Shown here piece by piece: positions 8,122 to 17,192 of a stretch of 64,000 nt of DNA; the stretch's first letter is position 1; every line of letters begins with the position of its first letter. A program made the translations under genes and the position numbers. Location: positions 52,499 through 116,498 of the forward strand of contig NZ_NWSV01000017.1 in NCBI RefSeq assembly GCF_002531935.1, in the 5' to 3' direction. The DNA is from Rhizobium chutanense. GTDB lineage: Bacteria > Pseudomonadota > Alphaproteobacteria > Rhizobiales > Rhizobiaceae. Below the pieces are notes generated by a model. That model had not been told where the DNA came from. It did no database searches and saw nothing but the letters and a program-made list of their open reading frames with translations.

Positions 8122-8235
8122 CGCGGCGATCTGGAGGAGGCGCTCATTTCGTCTGCCGCTGCTCCATTTATTGACACTCAAACCTGCATCTTGGTGTACC
8201 TTATTTGCGATGGTGTAGATTTCGGAGTTGAGAGC

Positions 8236-9285
8236 TTGAAGAAATCCGCAAGAAGTGACGTAACTGTTGCTGTTGTAATCCCCGCCTATAACGCGGAACA
8301 AACTCTGACTGAAACAATCAGCAGCGTTCGCAATCAAACACATCAGGCGCTCGATATCGTTGTGGTCGACGACGGTTCTAAGGACCATACCCTGGCTGTT
8401 GCGCAAGCAGTCGCTAAAATAGATCCGCGCGTGCGAGTATTGAAGCAAAGAAATTCCGGCGTCGCTGCTGCTCGAAATGCGGGTTGGCGCTCTACGTCTG
8501 CCGACTTGGTGGCATTCCTGGATGCCGATGACCTTTGGTCACCGGATAAAATTGAGCGACAATTGGCGGCATTGGAGGCAGGTGGTCCTCAAGTCGGGCT
8601 GGTCTACACTTGGTATGCGATGATCGACCACAAGAATTACGTCATTTACCGAAGCAATGAAATTTCCATCGAGGGAGATGTGCTCGACGAGGTGCTTGCC
8701 AATAACTTCATTGGAAATGGAAGTTCGCCACTCGTACGGCGGAATATCCTCGAGGCGACGGGAGGATTTGACTCCTCACTTCAACAGCGCGGCGCGCAGG
8801 GATGTGAAGATCTCCTGTTCTACTGCTTGGCCGCTGAATTCTCGCATTTTGCGGTGGTGCCGGATCATCTTGTCGGCTACCGCCAAACCCCCGACAACAT
8901 GTCAGCCAATCTGACGCGAATGCTTCGGTCCTGGATTCTGGTCGCGGATGAAATGCTAAAGAGACACCCGGACAGGAGTTCTGCAATCCGGGCCGGTCTG
9001 CGCAGCTGTGGCCGGTGGCTCGCCCAAAGGGCGGTTGAACAAGGCCGATACCGCGCGCTCATCGGACTTGTGGCAACCATGTCGCGACATGACAAGTCAA
9101 TTGCCGCCAGGATGCTGGCGGTCGAGGCGAGATCAAAGGCGATGACGAGCCTCAAAAAAAAGATCCGATCATGGCGGAAGCAGGAACCTTATTTCTCTCC
9201 AAATCCCAACCATCGTTTTGCTCTGGGAACAAAGTACGATGCGGGTTGGAAGGTGGAAGCCCCGATGCTTGTTTCAGCCGAATAG
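8236..9285 (+). CDS. Family 2 glycosyltransferase
   Basis: The 349-residue GT2 enzyme has the nucleotide-sugar fold VAVVIPAYNAEQTL, DIVVVDDGSKD, the RNSGVAAARNAG loop and the DXD-type FLDADDLW at roughly residues 95-100. It would transfer a sugar from a nucleotide donor to a growing surface polysaccharide on the cytoplasmic side. There is no ATG near the domain. A TTG at 8236 with GGAG eight bases upstream is the best start; a TTG at 8191 gives 15 more residues. The gene ends convergently with, and overlaps by 12 bp, the large trifunctional gene. Confidence 0.85.
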   Translation: MKKSARSDVTVAVVIPAYNAEQTLTETISSVRNQTHQALDIVVVDDGSKDHTLAVAQAVAKIDPRVRVLKQRNSGVAAARNAGWRSTSADLVAFLDADDLWSPDKIERQLAALEAGGPQVGLVYTWYAMIDHKNYVIYRSNEISIEGDVLDEVLANNFIGNGSSPLVRRNILEATGGFDSSLQQRGAQGCEDLLFYCLAAEFSHFAVVPDHLVGYRQTPDNMSANLTRMLRSWILVADEMLKRHPDRSSAIRAGLRSCGRWLAQRAVEQGRYRALIGLVATMSRHDKSIAARMLAVEARSKAMTSLKKKIRSWRKQEPYFSPNPNHRFALGTKYDAGWKVEAPMLVSAE

Positions 9286-12200
9286 CAGATTTGCGAACTC
9301 TGACGGGGTGATCCCGCGAAAAACCTCCTGTCTTTTCAATGCGAGCTTATCTGCATCCGCCCGCACCGTGCCACCGACGCAGCTTAACCCGATCCGGTAA
9401 CCACACTGTTCGGCCAAGTCCCGGATAGCGGGGTCGAAGTCGCCGTACGGATATGCGACCGCCAGCACGTCTCGACCCAGGCATTTTTCAAGCATAGCTT
9501 TGGAGCCGGCAAGCTCTCGCAACAGGTTGTCCGGTGCCAGGGCAGATAAACGCACGTGTCGGACACCGTGGGCGCCCAGCGTCACGTCGCTTTTCGCGAC
9601 TGCAGCAAGTTCCTCCCACGTTAGCAGTGGAGCTGGCGATCCATAGGCCGAATCCCATATTGCAGAGCCGCCGACCCTACCTGTTGGGACAAAGAGGGAG
9701 GATGGGAAGCCGTATCGATGTAGCAGTGGGAGGGCATGGGTCATGAAATCGCGTGTAGCGTCGTCGAAGGTCAGAACTAATGTCTTTTCGGGCGGTTTGG
9801 CCCCTTCATCGAAACAAGCAAGCAGCCGATCCAAAGTCATCCCGCGCCATCCGGCGTCGCGCAGGAAGGCCAGTTGAGCTTCGAAAGCCTCCGGAGACTG
9901 GCGGTATCGAGCAAGCTGTTCCGCCCCGTCGTCCGAAACTTGATGATACATCAGGATCGGGACATCGTTCCAGTCGGCCGCTGCTTCCACAACTTGCCCC
10001 CCTCTCCAGCGTACCTGGCTGGCGACCTGAAGAGGCAAAGGCTGCGCCGTGTTTACTTCCACGCGTGTCGGCTCAACGAAGCCCCCGTGCTCCACCTTCT
10101 CGAACCTTTGGATTCGATAGAGTGGACTCTTGGCTTCAACCGAGAGAGTTAAATCCGGATGCTGGTCAAACATCTCACCTATGCCGACCGCACCGAATTC
10201 ATGCGGCCACCCAAATCCCGTCTCATTCGGCCTATCAATCAGAAGGTTGGCGTGGGCGGTCACGAACCAACCGCCAGTGCGAAGGCTGCCTGCAATCTTA
10301 TCGACTATCTGCCGGAGTTTTTCTCTGTTCTCGAAATAGTACAGAACTTCACTGCAGACGATGAGATCGTAAGGCCCTCCCAGCTCGTCGCGCAAAAGAT
10401 CCAACTGCCGATAGTCTACCGCGCCATCATGGTCCTGAAGCGAGGCCGCTCGAGCGACTGCCGACGCCGAAATGTCGGTCGCCAGCAGGTTGTCGACGCG
10501 GGAGGCCAACATCCGTGTAAAGGTTCCCTCCGCGCAGGCCAGCTCAAGGCCGCTTGAAAAGCGCCGATCGTCCAACAACGAGAGTGTTTGAAGATATTTC
10601 ACAGTCTCGTAGTTATTTCGGTAGTCCCAAGGATCGACCTGGGAAAACAGCTCCTCCCAATACGCCTCCGTATCGTACTTCGGCACCTCATCGTCCACCG
10701 GGCCGGTTTTTTTCGACGGCGTCTCCTTTAACATCTGCGCCGAGGCTGCAGCTGCCCGCTGGCTTTCCTCTTCAACGATTCGATCGAATTCGACGCGCCC
10801 GGCATGCGCGAGGGCCGATATCGAGTCGACAGGTGCTGGTGTCGGCTCCTTCTTGCTCCACCAACCCGCTACTGCCTTGGCTTCGGCCCAATATGATATT
10901 TTGGCCATGAGCTTCAGCGCCCGTTGAGCTCCCCCCCGGTGGCTTGGCGCTACTATGCTGGCGGAGGCGGCGCGCTCATCATCCTGATCAGGATTGACGG
11001 AGCCATCTTCTGCCGCAGTTGCGTGCGTCAGATCGTCGAACTCCGGGCTGAACGCCAGCCTAAGTCGATTTCGTATAGCATCCGCTTCGATTGCGCCGAA
11101 GACAACAAACTCCAGCTGCCCCAGCAGCGTCGGACCTTGCCAGATGCAACAGCGCAACCGCTCAATGCCGGGCAAGATCAGGTCGACGATCGGTCGATCC
11201 AAATCGATTGGCTGTATCCTTCTTGTTCCGATCGTGGCGGGCACGTTGGTCGGCAGTTGGTCAGCGATCTTTCGCTCCAGTGAACGAACCAACAGGGAAC
11301 CAAAAGCTTCTTGGGGACCATGCCGATTAAACCAAGCCTCAAGCTCCGGAAGCTTGCCCTGGATCTTCGACCAGAGTCCGGGCCAAATCGGCTCGTCCGG
11401 GAAGGCGCCGACCACAATCCCGTCTAGCAATATTGCGCTGAGCGCGTAGGCATCGGCGTCAGGCGGAAGTGGCTCTGCTACCCGGTCAAGCAGTTCGCCA
11501 GGATCGTCCCCCTGACCTATTGTGGCGCCGACGAGCCAGGTCGCGAGATACCAGCACGCTGTTCCCAATGCGGCTTGTGTTATTCCCTGGGCGAGCGCCG
11601 GCACCGGATAGGCGATGCGCGGATCGGAATGGTGGCCGCGCCGGATCACCTTAAGACCAAAATCGAGATGCTTGATCCTGTCCGACGACAGCGAGCCGGC
11701 CGTTACGCTAACGTCAGCCATCGGGCCTTCGACCGGCGCAAACTCGGCGCCAGCCCGAGCGAGGCGCTGCCACAGGTCCCAGTCCTCGCACATTGTCATT
11801 TCTGGATCGAAGCCGCCGATTTCCGCAAGCCGGGACCGGCGAAGCAAGGCGGCGTGGATCGCGAAGGGGCAATAGCGCGCTGTTTCGGCAAACGGATTGT
11901 CCATTTTCACGGCGGGGTGAGGCTGCCACCAGGGAGCACCATCTTTCAGGCGGCGCCAACCGCAATGCAGAATGTCGGCCTGCGGCAAAGTTCGTGTGTG
12001 ATGCAGCATGATTTCGAGATGGGCCGGTGCCAGCGCGTCGTCTGAGTCGAGAAAGACGACCCAGTCGCCTTTCGCCTGTGCCAGCCCCGCATTGCGAGCA
12101 GCTGACACGCCGCTCTGCTCCTGCCGCAGTACATGGAAGCGCCTATCCCGAGCCGCGAAACGGTCCGCGATTTCAGCGGTCCGATCGGTTGAACCATCAT

Positions 12201-12312
12201 CGATGATGATGCATTCCCAGTCAGCATGAGTTTGCGCTATCAGACTCTCCAACGTCGAGGAAAGTGTTGTTTCCGCTCCATGCGCCGGTGTAATGATGGA
12301 AACCATCGGCAT
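9274..12312 (-). CDS. Trifunctional glycosyltransferase / methyltransferase / polysaccharide deacetylase
   Basis: This 1012-residue fusion has three enzyme modules. Residues 1-230 are a GT2 glycosyltransferase (VSIITPAHGAETTL, IIDDGSTDRT, FLDSDDAL). Residues about 545-740 are a class I SAM-dependent methyltransferase with a NodS-like entry (EELFSQVDPWDYRNNYE), the glycine-poor SAM loop LELACAEGTFTR and D-x-x-L-L-R-D. Residues about 785-1012 are a NodB-type deacetylase with ILMYHQV, the metal motif TFDDA, H-G-V-R-H and YPYGDFD. Residues 230-540 are a linker without clear similarity. It could add, methylate and de-acetylate a sugar in one polypeptide. The modules mirror NodC/NodS/NodB chemistry, but the gene sits in an export cluster, so capsule or O-antigen is likelier than Nod factor. 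Confidence 0.88.
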   Translation of the reverse strand: MPMVSIITPAHGAETTLSSTLESLIAQTHADWECIIIDDGSTDRTAEIADRFAARDRRFHVLRQEQSGVSAARNAGLAQAKGDWVVFLDSDDALAPAHLEIMLHHTRTLPQADILHCGWRRLKDGAPWWQPHPAVKMDNPFAETARYCPFAIHAALLRRSRLAEIGGFDPEMTMCEDWDLWQRLARAGAEFAPVEGPMADVSVTAGSLSSDRIKHLDFGLKVIRRGHHSDPRIAYPVPALAQGITQAALGTACWYLATWLVGATIGQGDDPGELLDRVAEPLPPDADAYALSAILLDGIVVGAFPDEPIWPGLWSKIQGKLPELEAWFNRHGPQEAFGSLLVRSLERKIADQLPTNVPATIGTRRIQPIDLDRPIVDLILPGIERLRCCIWQGPTLLGQLEFVVFGAIEADAIRNRLRLAFSPEFDDLTHATAAEDGSVNPDQDDERAASASIVAPSHRGGAQRALKLMAKISYWAEAKAVAGWWSKKEPTPAPVDSISALAHAGRVEFDRIVEEESQRAAAASAQMLKETPSKKTGPVDDEVPKYDTEAYWEELFSQVDPWDYRNNYETVKYLQTLSLLDDRRFSSGLELACAEGTFTRMLASRVDNLLATDISASAVARAASLQDHDGAVDYRQLDLLRDELGGPYDLIVCSEVLYYFENREKLRQIVDKIAGSLRTGGWFVTAHANLLIDRPNETGFGWPHEFGAVGIGEMFDQHPDLTLSVEAKSPLYRIQRFEKVEHGGFVEPTRVEVNTAQPLPLQVASQVRWRGGQVVEAAADWNDVPILMYHQVSDDGAEQLARYRQSPEAFEAQLAFLRDAGWRGMTLDRLLACFDEGAKPPEKTLVLTFDDATRDFMTHALPLLHRYGFPSSLFVPTGRVGGSAIWDSAYGSPAPLLTWEELAAVAKSDVTLGAHGVRHVRLSALAPDNLLRELAGSKAMLEKCLGRDVLAVAYPYGDFDPAIRDLAEQCGYRIGLSCVGGTVRADADKLALKRQEVFRGITPSEFANLLFG

Positions 12313-12428
12313 AATTATTGCTTCCTGCGATAAAGATCACGCTGGAGTTACCGTGTCACTTCGCCAGTATGATGATCTTTACTACTTTGAGGCAAGGTGT
12401 ATTTAATCGGTGGCAAAAGTGAGCCGAA

Positions 12429-13277
12429 ATGCCTGAACATCTCAAGGATCATGCGCTTGATCGCGCGAAGCGGCGGGACCAATACTGGCGTCGCGATCAG
12501 TGGAGGCCCTTGATCCACATCTGTCTGCAATGGAACGATTTGCTGTTGGCCCTTCTGGCACGCGATCTGAAGATGAGATATCAACGGTCGGCAATTGGCC
12601 TCGGCTGGTCCTTGATGCGGCCATTGAGCCAGCTGCTGGTCTTTTCGCTGATCTTTCGTCACGTCCTGCCCCTGGATATTCCCCATTACACGACTTTCGT
12701 CTTTTCCGGCGTGTTGGCCTGGGGTTGGCTCAGCACTGCGGTACCCGCAGCGACGACGTCTATAACCGGCAGCAGCGAATTGGTGCGCCGGCCGGGCTTT
12801 CCGATCGGAGTCCTTCCCGTTGTCGCAGTCATCTCACAGGCAGTGCATTTTTTGCTCGCTCTGCCGCTCCTCTTCATCATTTCGTATATCGAGACCGGCG
12901 GTCTGACCTCCAGCGTCGCGGCGCTTCCACTCGTCTTCCTTGCGCAGGCGCTGTTCATGATGGGGCTGTCCTATCTTGTTGCGATTGCGCATGTCCACTT
13001 CCGGGATACTCAACATTTGGTAGGCGTCGTTTTGATGCTGGCTTTCTACCTGACCCCCGTGTTCTACAGCCCGCTTAAGGCGAGTGAGCCGATGGCGTTA
13101 ATTCACACCTGGAACCCGATGGCCTGGATTCTCGAGGGCTACCGCGCCATTTTCATCGAACACGTGTGGCCTTCCGCTGCGATCTATTGGAAGACTGCGG
13201 TGGTTTCCTTGCCGATGTTATTTGCCGGTATCTGGCTGGTCGAGCGTGGCAGCGCACGCCTGGTGGACGAGGTATGA
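12429..13277 (+). CDS. Polysaccharide ABC exporter, permease (Wzm-like)
   Basis: The 282-residue membrane protein has about six hydrophobic segments and the ABC-2 export signature after a cytoplasmic N-terminus (LLLALLARDLKMRYQRSAIGLGWSLMRP). This is typical of Wzm/KpsM/RfbA exporters that move undecaprenol-linked O-antigen or capsule across the inner membrane. The stop overlaps the ATG of the ATPase gene (ATGA). The start at 12429 shares a 116-bp divergent promoter region with the trifunctional gene. Confidence 0.92.
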   Translation: MPEHLKDHALDRAKRRDQYWRRDQWRPLIHICLQWNDLLLALLARDLKMRYQRSAIGLGWSLMRPLSQLLVFSLIFRHVLPLDIPHYTTFVFSGVLAWGWLSTAVPAATTSITGSSELVRRPGFPIGVLPVVAVISQAVHFLLALPLLFIISYIETGGLTSSVAALPLVFLAQALFMMGLSYLVAIAHVHFRDTQHLVGVVLMLAFYLTPVFYSPLKASEPMALIHTWNPMAWILEGYRAIFIEHVWPSAAIYWKTAVVSLPMLFAGIWLVERGSARLVDEV

Positions 13278-14575
13278 GACGAGGCGCCATCACCGTCCAC
13301 GACGTCGGCAAGCGCTACCGTGCGCAAGGGGGCGCGCGCTCCACCACCTTGAAGGGTTATCTTTTGTCCGGACGGTCCGTGGGACAGTCGCAAAGCTTTT
13401 GGGGACTGCGCCACATCAGCTTTGCGGTTGCGCCAGGGCAGGCTGTCGGCGTGGTCGGGCTAAACGGCGCCGGCAAGTCCACTTTGCTGCGCCTGATCGG
13501 CGGCGTTGGCCGTCCCGACGAAGGGCAGATCAAGGTGATGGGGCGGATTGGCGCCTTGCTCGACATCGGGGCGGGCCTGACCGACGATTTGACGGGGCGC
13601 GAGAACATCTTCCTGCTGGGTGTTATCGCGGGAATGCGGCGAACCGAGGTGGCCGAGCGGTTCGATGAGATTGTCGCCTTCGCCGAGCTGGAGGCGGCCG
13701 TCGAGAACCCGGTTCGCAGTTATAGCACCGGGATGCGCATGCGCCTGGCATTCGCCGTGGCGGTCCATGTGCGCCCGGACGTCTTGCTGATCGATGAGGC
13801 GCTTGCCGTAGGCGACCAAGCCTTCCAGCAGAAGTGCATTGCAAGAGTGAAGGAGATACTCAACGGCGGCGCCACTATCTTCTTCGTGTCACACGACGTC
13901 GCGCAGGTAAGAGAAATCTGCGATCACGTGCTGTTCCTGAGAGCCGGCCGCGTCGTAGGCTACGGGCCAATCGACGAAATGCTGCCGCTTTATACCTCGG
14001 CTGTCGAGGCGAAGGTCGCCAGTGTCCAGCACGAACCGTTCGCCGTTACGAAACTGCCCGTCGAACTGGTGCCGCAGGTCAGCCGGTTCGGCAATGGCGA
14101 ACTCCAGATCACAGCCGTAGCATTGCTGAACGAGCAAGGCGCGCCGACAAGTGCCATCGTTGCGGGCGACCGGCTGTCGGTTTCACTGACCTATATTGGG
14201 GCCACCAGAGATCGCAACGCCATTATCGTCATCGGCGTCTACGCCGCGGACGATACGTGCTGCTTCGAGACCGACAGCAAGTTGGTCGAATTCGCCCCTC
14301 TCGTCGACTCGGACATGGTGCGCATCGAAACGACACTCAATCGCATCGACCTGGCGCCAGGCGACTATCGCGTTACGGTGGGGCTTTTTTCGGCAGACTG
14401 GCAGCAGGTTTACGACTATCACGCCGAAGTCTATCCTCTCGCCGTGACCGGGCCCGGCCCAAGAAAGGGTATGCTGAATCCCCCGACACAGTGGCAGCAG
14501 GTGCAGTCGCGCCCCACCGCGACCTCGCCGGACCACGGCTCATTGGGTCAGCACAGCATGGATCCGAACTCCTGA
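13274..14575 (+). CDS. Polysaccharide ABC exporter, ATPase with Wzt-type C-terminal domain
   Basis: The 433-residue ATPase has Walker A GLNGAGKST, the signature YSTGMRMRLAFA and Walker B VLLIDEALAVGD with H-loop FFVSHD. Residues from about 250 form an extra beta-rich domain (FGNGELQITAVALLNEQG ... DYRVTVGLFSADWQQVYDYH) matching the Wzt carbohydrate-binding domain. In O9a-type systems this domain recognises a chemically capped glycan end before export (established). That fits a neighbouring methyltransferase as capping enzyme (inference). The longer frame start was rejected because the ATG overlaps the permease stop. Confidence 0.92.
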   Translation: MRRGAITVHDVGKRYRAQGGARSTTLKGYLLSGRSVGQSQSFWGLRHISFAVAPGQAVGVVGLNGAGKSTLLRLIGGVGRPDEGQIKVMGRIGALLDIGAGLTDDLTGRENIFLLGVIAGMRRTEVAERFDEIVAFAELEAAVENPVRSYSTGMRMRLAFAVAVHVRPDVLLIDEALAVGDQAFQQKCIARVKEILNGGATIFFVSHDVAQVREICDHVLFLRAGRVVGYGPIDEMLPLYTSAVEAKVASVQHEPFAVTKLPVELVPQVSRFGNGELQITAVALLNEQGAPTSAIVAGDRLSVSLTYIGATRDRNAIIVIGVYAADDTCCFETDSKLVEFAPLVDSDMVRIETTLNRIDLAPGDYRVTVGLFSADWQQVYDYHAEVYPLAVTGPGPRKGMLNPPTQWQQVQSRPTATSPDHGSLGQHSMDPNS

Positions 14576-15756
14576 TGCGCCTTGCGGTTCGAGACATCGA
14601 CATTCTTGACCTTCCGCCAGATTTTGAGCCGACGGGTGATTATCACGGCGCACTTGTGCTGATCCGGGTCGCCGGTCGTCCGTGCGGCCAAGCTGTGATC
14701 GCCTTCGACACCGATGGCGGCACGCCAATCAAGGACCGGATTCTGTCTGCGGCCGGTTCGTCGGTGTTCGAGGCCTGGTTGAGGCATCGGCTGGCCCTCC
14801 CTGATCCGTCGCCCGCTCCAAGTCAGTTGCCGAAAGCGTCCGTCGTGATCTGTACGCGCGATCGTACCGACGATCTGGAGCGCTGCCTCACCGGGCTTTT
14901 GGCTATGCCCGATAAGGCCGATATTCTGGTCGTCGACAATGCCCCGTCGAACGAGGCGACGCGAGATTTAGTCGGCCGCTTCGACACTGTGAGATATCTG
15001 CGCGAACCGCGGCCTGGTCTTGACGTCGCGCGCAACACGGCCCTTCGCAATGTAGAAGCAGACGTCGTCGCCTTCATCGACGACGATGCGGTCCCCGACC
15101 CGCTATGGCTTAGAACCTTGCTTCGCAATTTCGAGGATCCGCTGGTGCTGGCCGTAACCGGCCTCACTATGGCGGTAGAACTGGAAACGGACTCGCAGAT
15201 CGCCTTTCAACATTTGGGCGGTTTTTGCCGTGGTTTCAGGCGCAAGGTCTACGACGCCCACAACCTGGACCCATTCACCGGATGGCATGCGGGTGCCGGC
15301 GTCAATATGGCATTGCGCCGAACGATCGTCGATGCGGTAGGGTGGTTCGACGAGGCCCTCGACGCCGGAACGCTAAGCCTGGCTGGAGGCGATACAGACA
15401 TGTTCCGGCGTGTACTCGAAGGCGGGTACCGGATCATCTACGATCCCGAGGCTTTGAACTGGCACCGCCATCGTCGCTCAAGCAAGGAACTGCAGCAGCA
15501 GATGTATGGCTACGAGGCTGCATCGTTTGCCATCTTCACGAAGGCCCTCCTGTTCGAGGGAAACCCGCGTGCGCTCCCTCGCATGGTTCGTTCCTACATC
15601 AGGCTTCTTCGGCGCGTTTTTCAACCTCGACAGACACACCAATTCAGCCTGCCTTACAACGACGCCTTAACCCAGTTCAGAGGGGCTGCGAGCGGCCCGC
15701 TTCGTTATGTCAGAGCGCGGGCGCGAGCAGGGAAGGCAGGGCATAGTGGCGGTTGA
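14575..15756 (+). CDS. Family 2 glycosyltransferase with N-terminal extension
   Basis: The 393-residue protein starts at an ATG sharing one base with the exporter-ATPase stop (TGATG). After an 85-residue extension of unknown role comes the GT2 domain. It has ASVVICTRDRTDDLERCL, DILVVDNAPSN, GLDVARNTALRN, then FIDDDAVPDPLW as the metal-binding DXD region, and a later GGDTDMFRR acceptor-side motif. The C-terminal tail is basic. It is third in the export operon and probably adds a sugar to the exported glycan. Confidence 0.9.
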   Translation: MRLAVRDIDILDLPPDFEPTGDYHGALVLIRVAGRPCGQAVIAFDTDGGTPIKDRILSAAGSSVFEAWLRHRLALPDPSPAPSQLPKASVVICTRDRTDDLERCLTGLLAMPDKADILVVDNAPSNEATRDLVGRFDTVRYLREPRPGLDVARNTALRNVEADVVAFIDDDAVPDPLWLRTLLRNFEDPLVLAVTGLTMAVELETDSQIAFQHLGGFCRGFRRKVYDAHNLDPFTGWHAGAGVNMALRRTIVDAVGWFDEALDAGTLSLAGGDTDMFRRVLEGGYRIIYDPEALNWHRHRRSSKELQQQMYGYEAASFAIFTKALLFEGNPRALPRMVRSYIRLLRRVFQPRQTHQFSLPYNDALTQFRGAASGPLRYVRARARAGKAGHSGG

Positions 15757-17116
15757 CATCAGCGTTATCATACCAACGCATAATCGTGCCGCCATGCTGA
15801 GATCGCTTCTGGGCAGGCTCGACGCCCAGCGAGATGGGACCCCGGCGTTCGAAATCCTGGTTGTGGCGGACGGGTGTGAGGACGACACGTTGGCAATGCT
15901 CGCCTCGCTTCGTACCCGCGTTCCGCTTCGTACCCTTTCGTTGCCGGGCGTCGGTCCGGCACTTGCCCGCAATGCGGGCTCGCAGGTCGCGAGCGGCCGT
16001 TTATTGATCTTCCTGGATGACGACATCGAGCCCGGGGAAAACTTCGTTTGGGCGCACGTCGTTGAACATCAGCGCCAACCCGGGGGCGTGGTATTGGGGC
16101 CTTACCCGCCACTTCCGCACATTGCAAAGGACCGCTTCCGCCTCAACGCGCGCGCATGGTGGACGAGGCACTTCGAGCGCGTGTCCCGCCCTGGACATCG
16201 GTTCGCTTTTACCGATGTGCTGACAGGAAACCTTTCGCTGGATGCGGAACTGTTTCACGCAATGGGCGGGCTCGATCCGCAATTCGCCCGTGCACGAGAA
16301 GACTTCGAATTTGGTCTACGCCTGATCAAAAAGGGAGTTCCAATTCGTTTTGCGCCTGACGCATTGGGCTATCATCTTGAGCATCAGACGTCGACACTCA
16401 CCGGAAAGATGGTGCGCAGGCATCAAGAGGGACGCTCCGATGCCTTGATGGCTCGCAAGCACCCGGACATACAGCGGCTGCTCGAAATCCATCGGTTTGC
16501 CGGAAGAACGGGGCGGAAGAGACGTCTGCAAATGACCATCGCTACCCGCGCCGGGTCTGTCCTTGACCCCCTCGTCAAGGCCGGACCCCGCGTCCTCCAA
16601 ATGTTGGAAAAGGCTGGCCTGCGCAGGCTCTACGAGAAGCTGGAGCGACAGCTCAATGGATATCATTATCTTCGCGGCGCCGCCGAAGTCTTGGGCGAGG
16701 ATTGGCGGCTTCCGACGGATCCGACAGCGTCTGCCGACGACATCGAGGTGCTCGAGATCAATCTGGAGCAGGGCCTTGAGGCAGCCGAAGCCATGCTGGC
16801 GGAACGCCGACCGCTGGCTGTTCGTATCGTGAATGGGACGGTCCCCGTCGGCGATATGAGTCACCAGATCGGCGCCGAACCGTGGGACGCACGGCACTTC
16901 CGTCCGTGGCTGAACCGCCAGGCAATACACGGATATCTTCCTGTGGCGCTTGCCGAATGGCTGGGTCAGCCGACCAACGTCCGCACGCCTTTGTCCGACT
17001 TCACATTGAACATCCTCAACAATCGCAGTTTCCACGTGCATACAATCGAACAGCACGTCCAGTGGACGCAGGCGAAATTGCCTTCAGCACTCTATGATAA
17101 TACGAGTGAATCGTAG
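15746..17116 (+). CDS. Family 2 glycosyltransferase with long C-terminal region
   Basis: The GT2 core starts almost at the N-terminus (DISVIIPTHNRAAMLRSLL; LARNAGSQVASG; FLDDDIEPG) with an ARED-type acceptor motif near residue 185. About 190 further residues contain a helical segment and a distinct domain of unknown role (EVLEINLEQGLEAAEAMLAE). A GTG at 15746 preceded by AAGGCAGGG is preferred and overlaps the previous gene by 11 bp; an ATG at 15707 would add 13 residues without a clear ribosome site. It is the last gene of the five-gene plus-strand unit. Confidence 0.88.
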   Translation: MAVDISVIIPTHNRAAMLRSLLGRLDAQRDGTPAFEILVVADGCEDDTLAMLASLRTRVPLRTLSLPGVGPALARNAGSQVASGRLLIFLDDDIEPGENFVWAHVVEHQRQPGGVVLGPYPPLPHIAKDRFRLNARAWWTRHFERVSRPGHRFAFTDVLTGNLSLDAELFHAMGGLDPQFARAREDFEFGLRLIKKGVPIRFAPDALGYHLEHQTSTLTGKMVRRHQEGRSDALMARKHPDIQRLLEIHRFAGRTGRKRRLQMTIATRAGSVLDPLVKAGPRVLQMLEKAGLRRLYEKLERQLNGYHYLRGAAEVLGEDWRLPTDPTASADDIEVLEINLEQGLEAAEAMLAERRPLAVRIVNGTVPVGDMSHQIGAEPWDARHFRPWLNRQAIHGYLPVALAEWLGQPTNVRTPLSDFTLNILNNRSFHVHTIEQHVQWTQAKLPSALYDNTSES

Positions 17117-17192
17117 CGGCAGGTCATCGAGCGACTGCGTGCGGATCGAGGCCAGGCAAAGGCTTAGTTCCTGCCGCCCGCAGGGGCGATGC

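Larger units (their letters stand above)
6737..8235. other. Gene-poor AT-rich stretch at the left edge of the polysaccharide island
   Basis: About 1.5 kb without a convincing gene. Short frames on both strands lack ribosome sites and family resemblance. The sequence around 7300-7480 and 7800-7930 is clearly AT-richer than the flanks. It holds one strong hairpin (7738-7766) and a broken serine-recombinase fragment (7979-8121), so it is best read as decayed mobile DNA. Confidence 0.6.

Noticed and set aside
9274..12312. Reading the trifunctional gene as part of a nod cluster
   Set aside because: No nod box, nodA or nodD is seen, and the neighbours are polysaccharide export genes.
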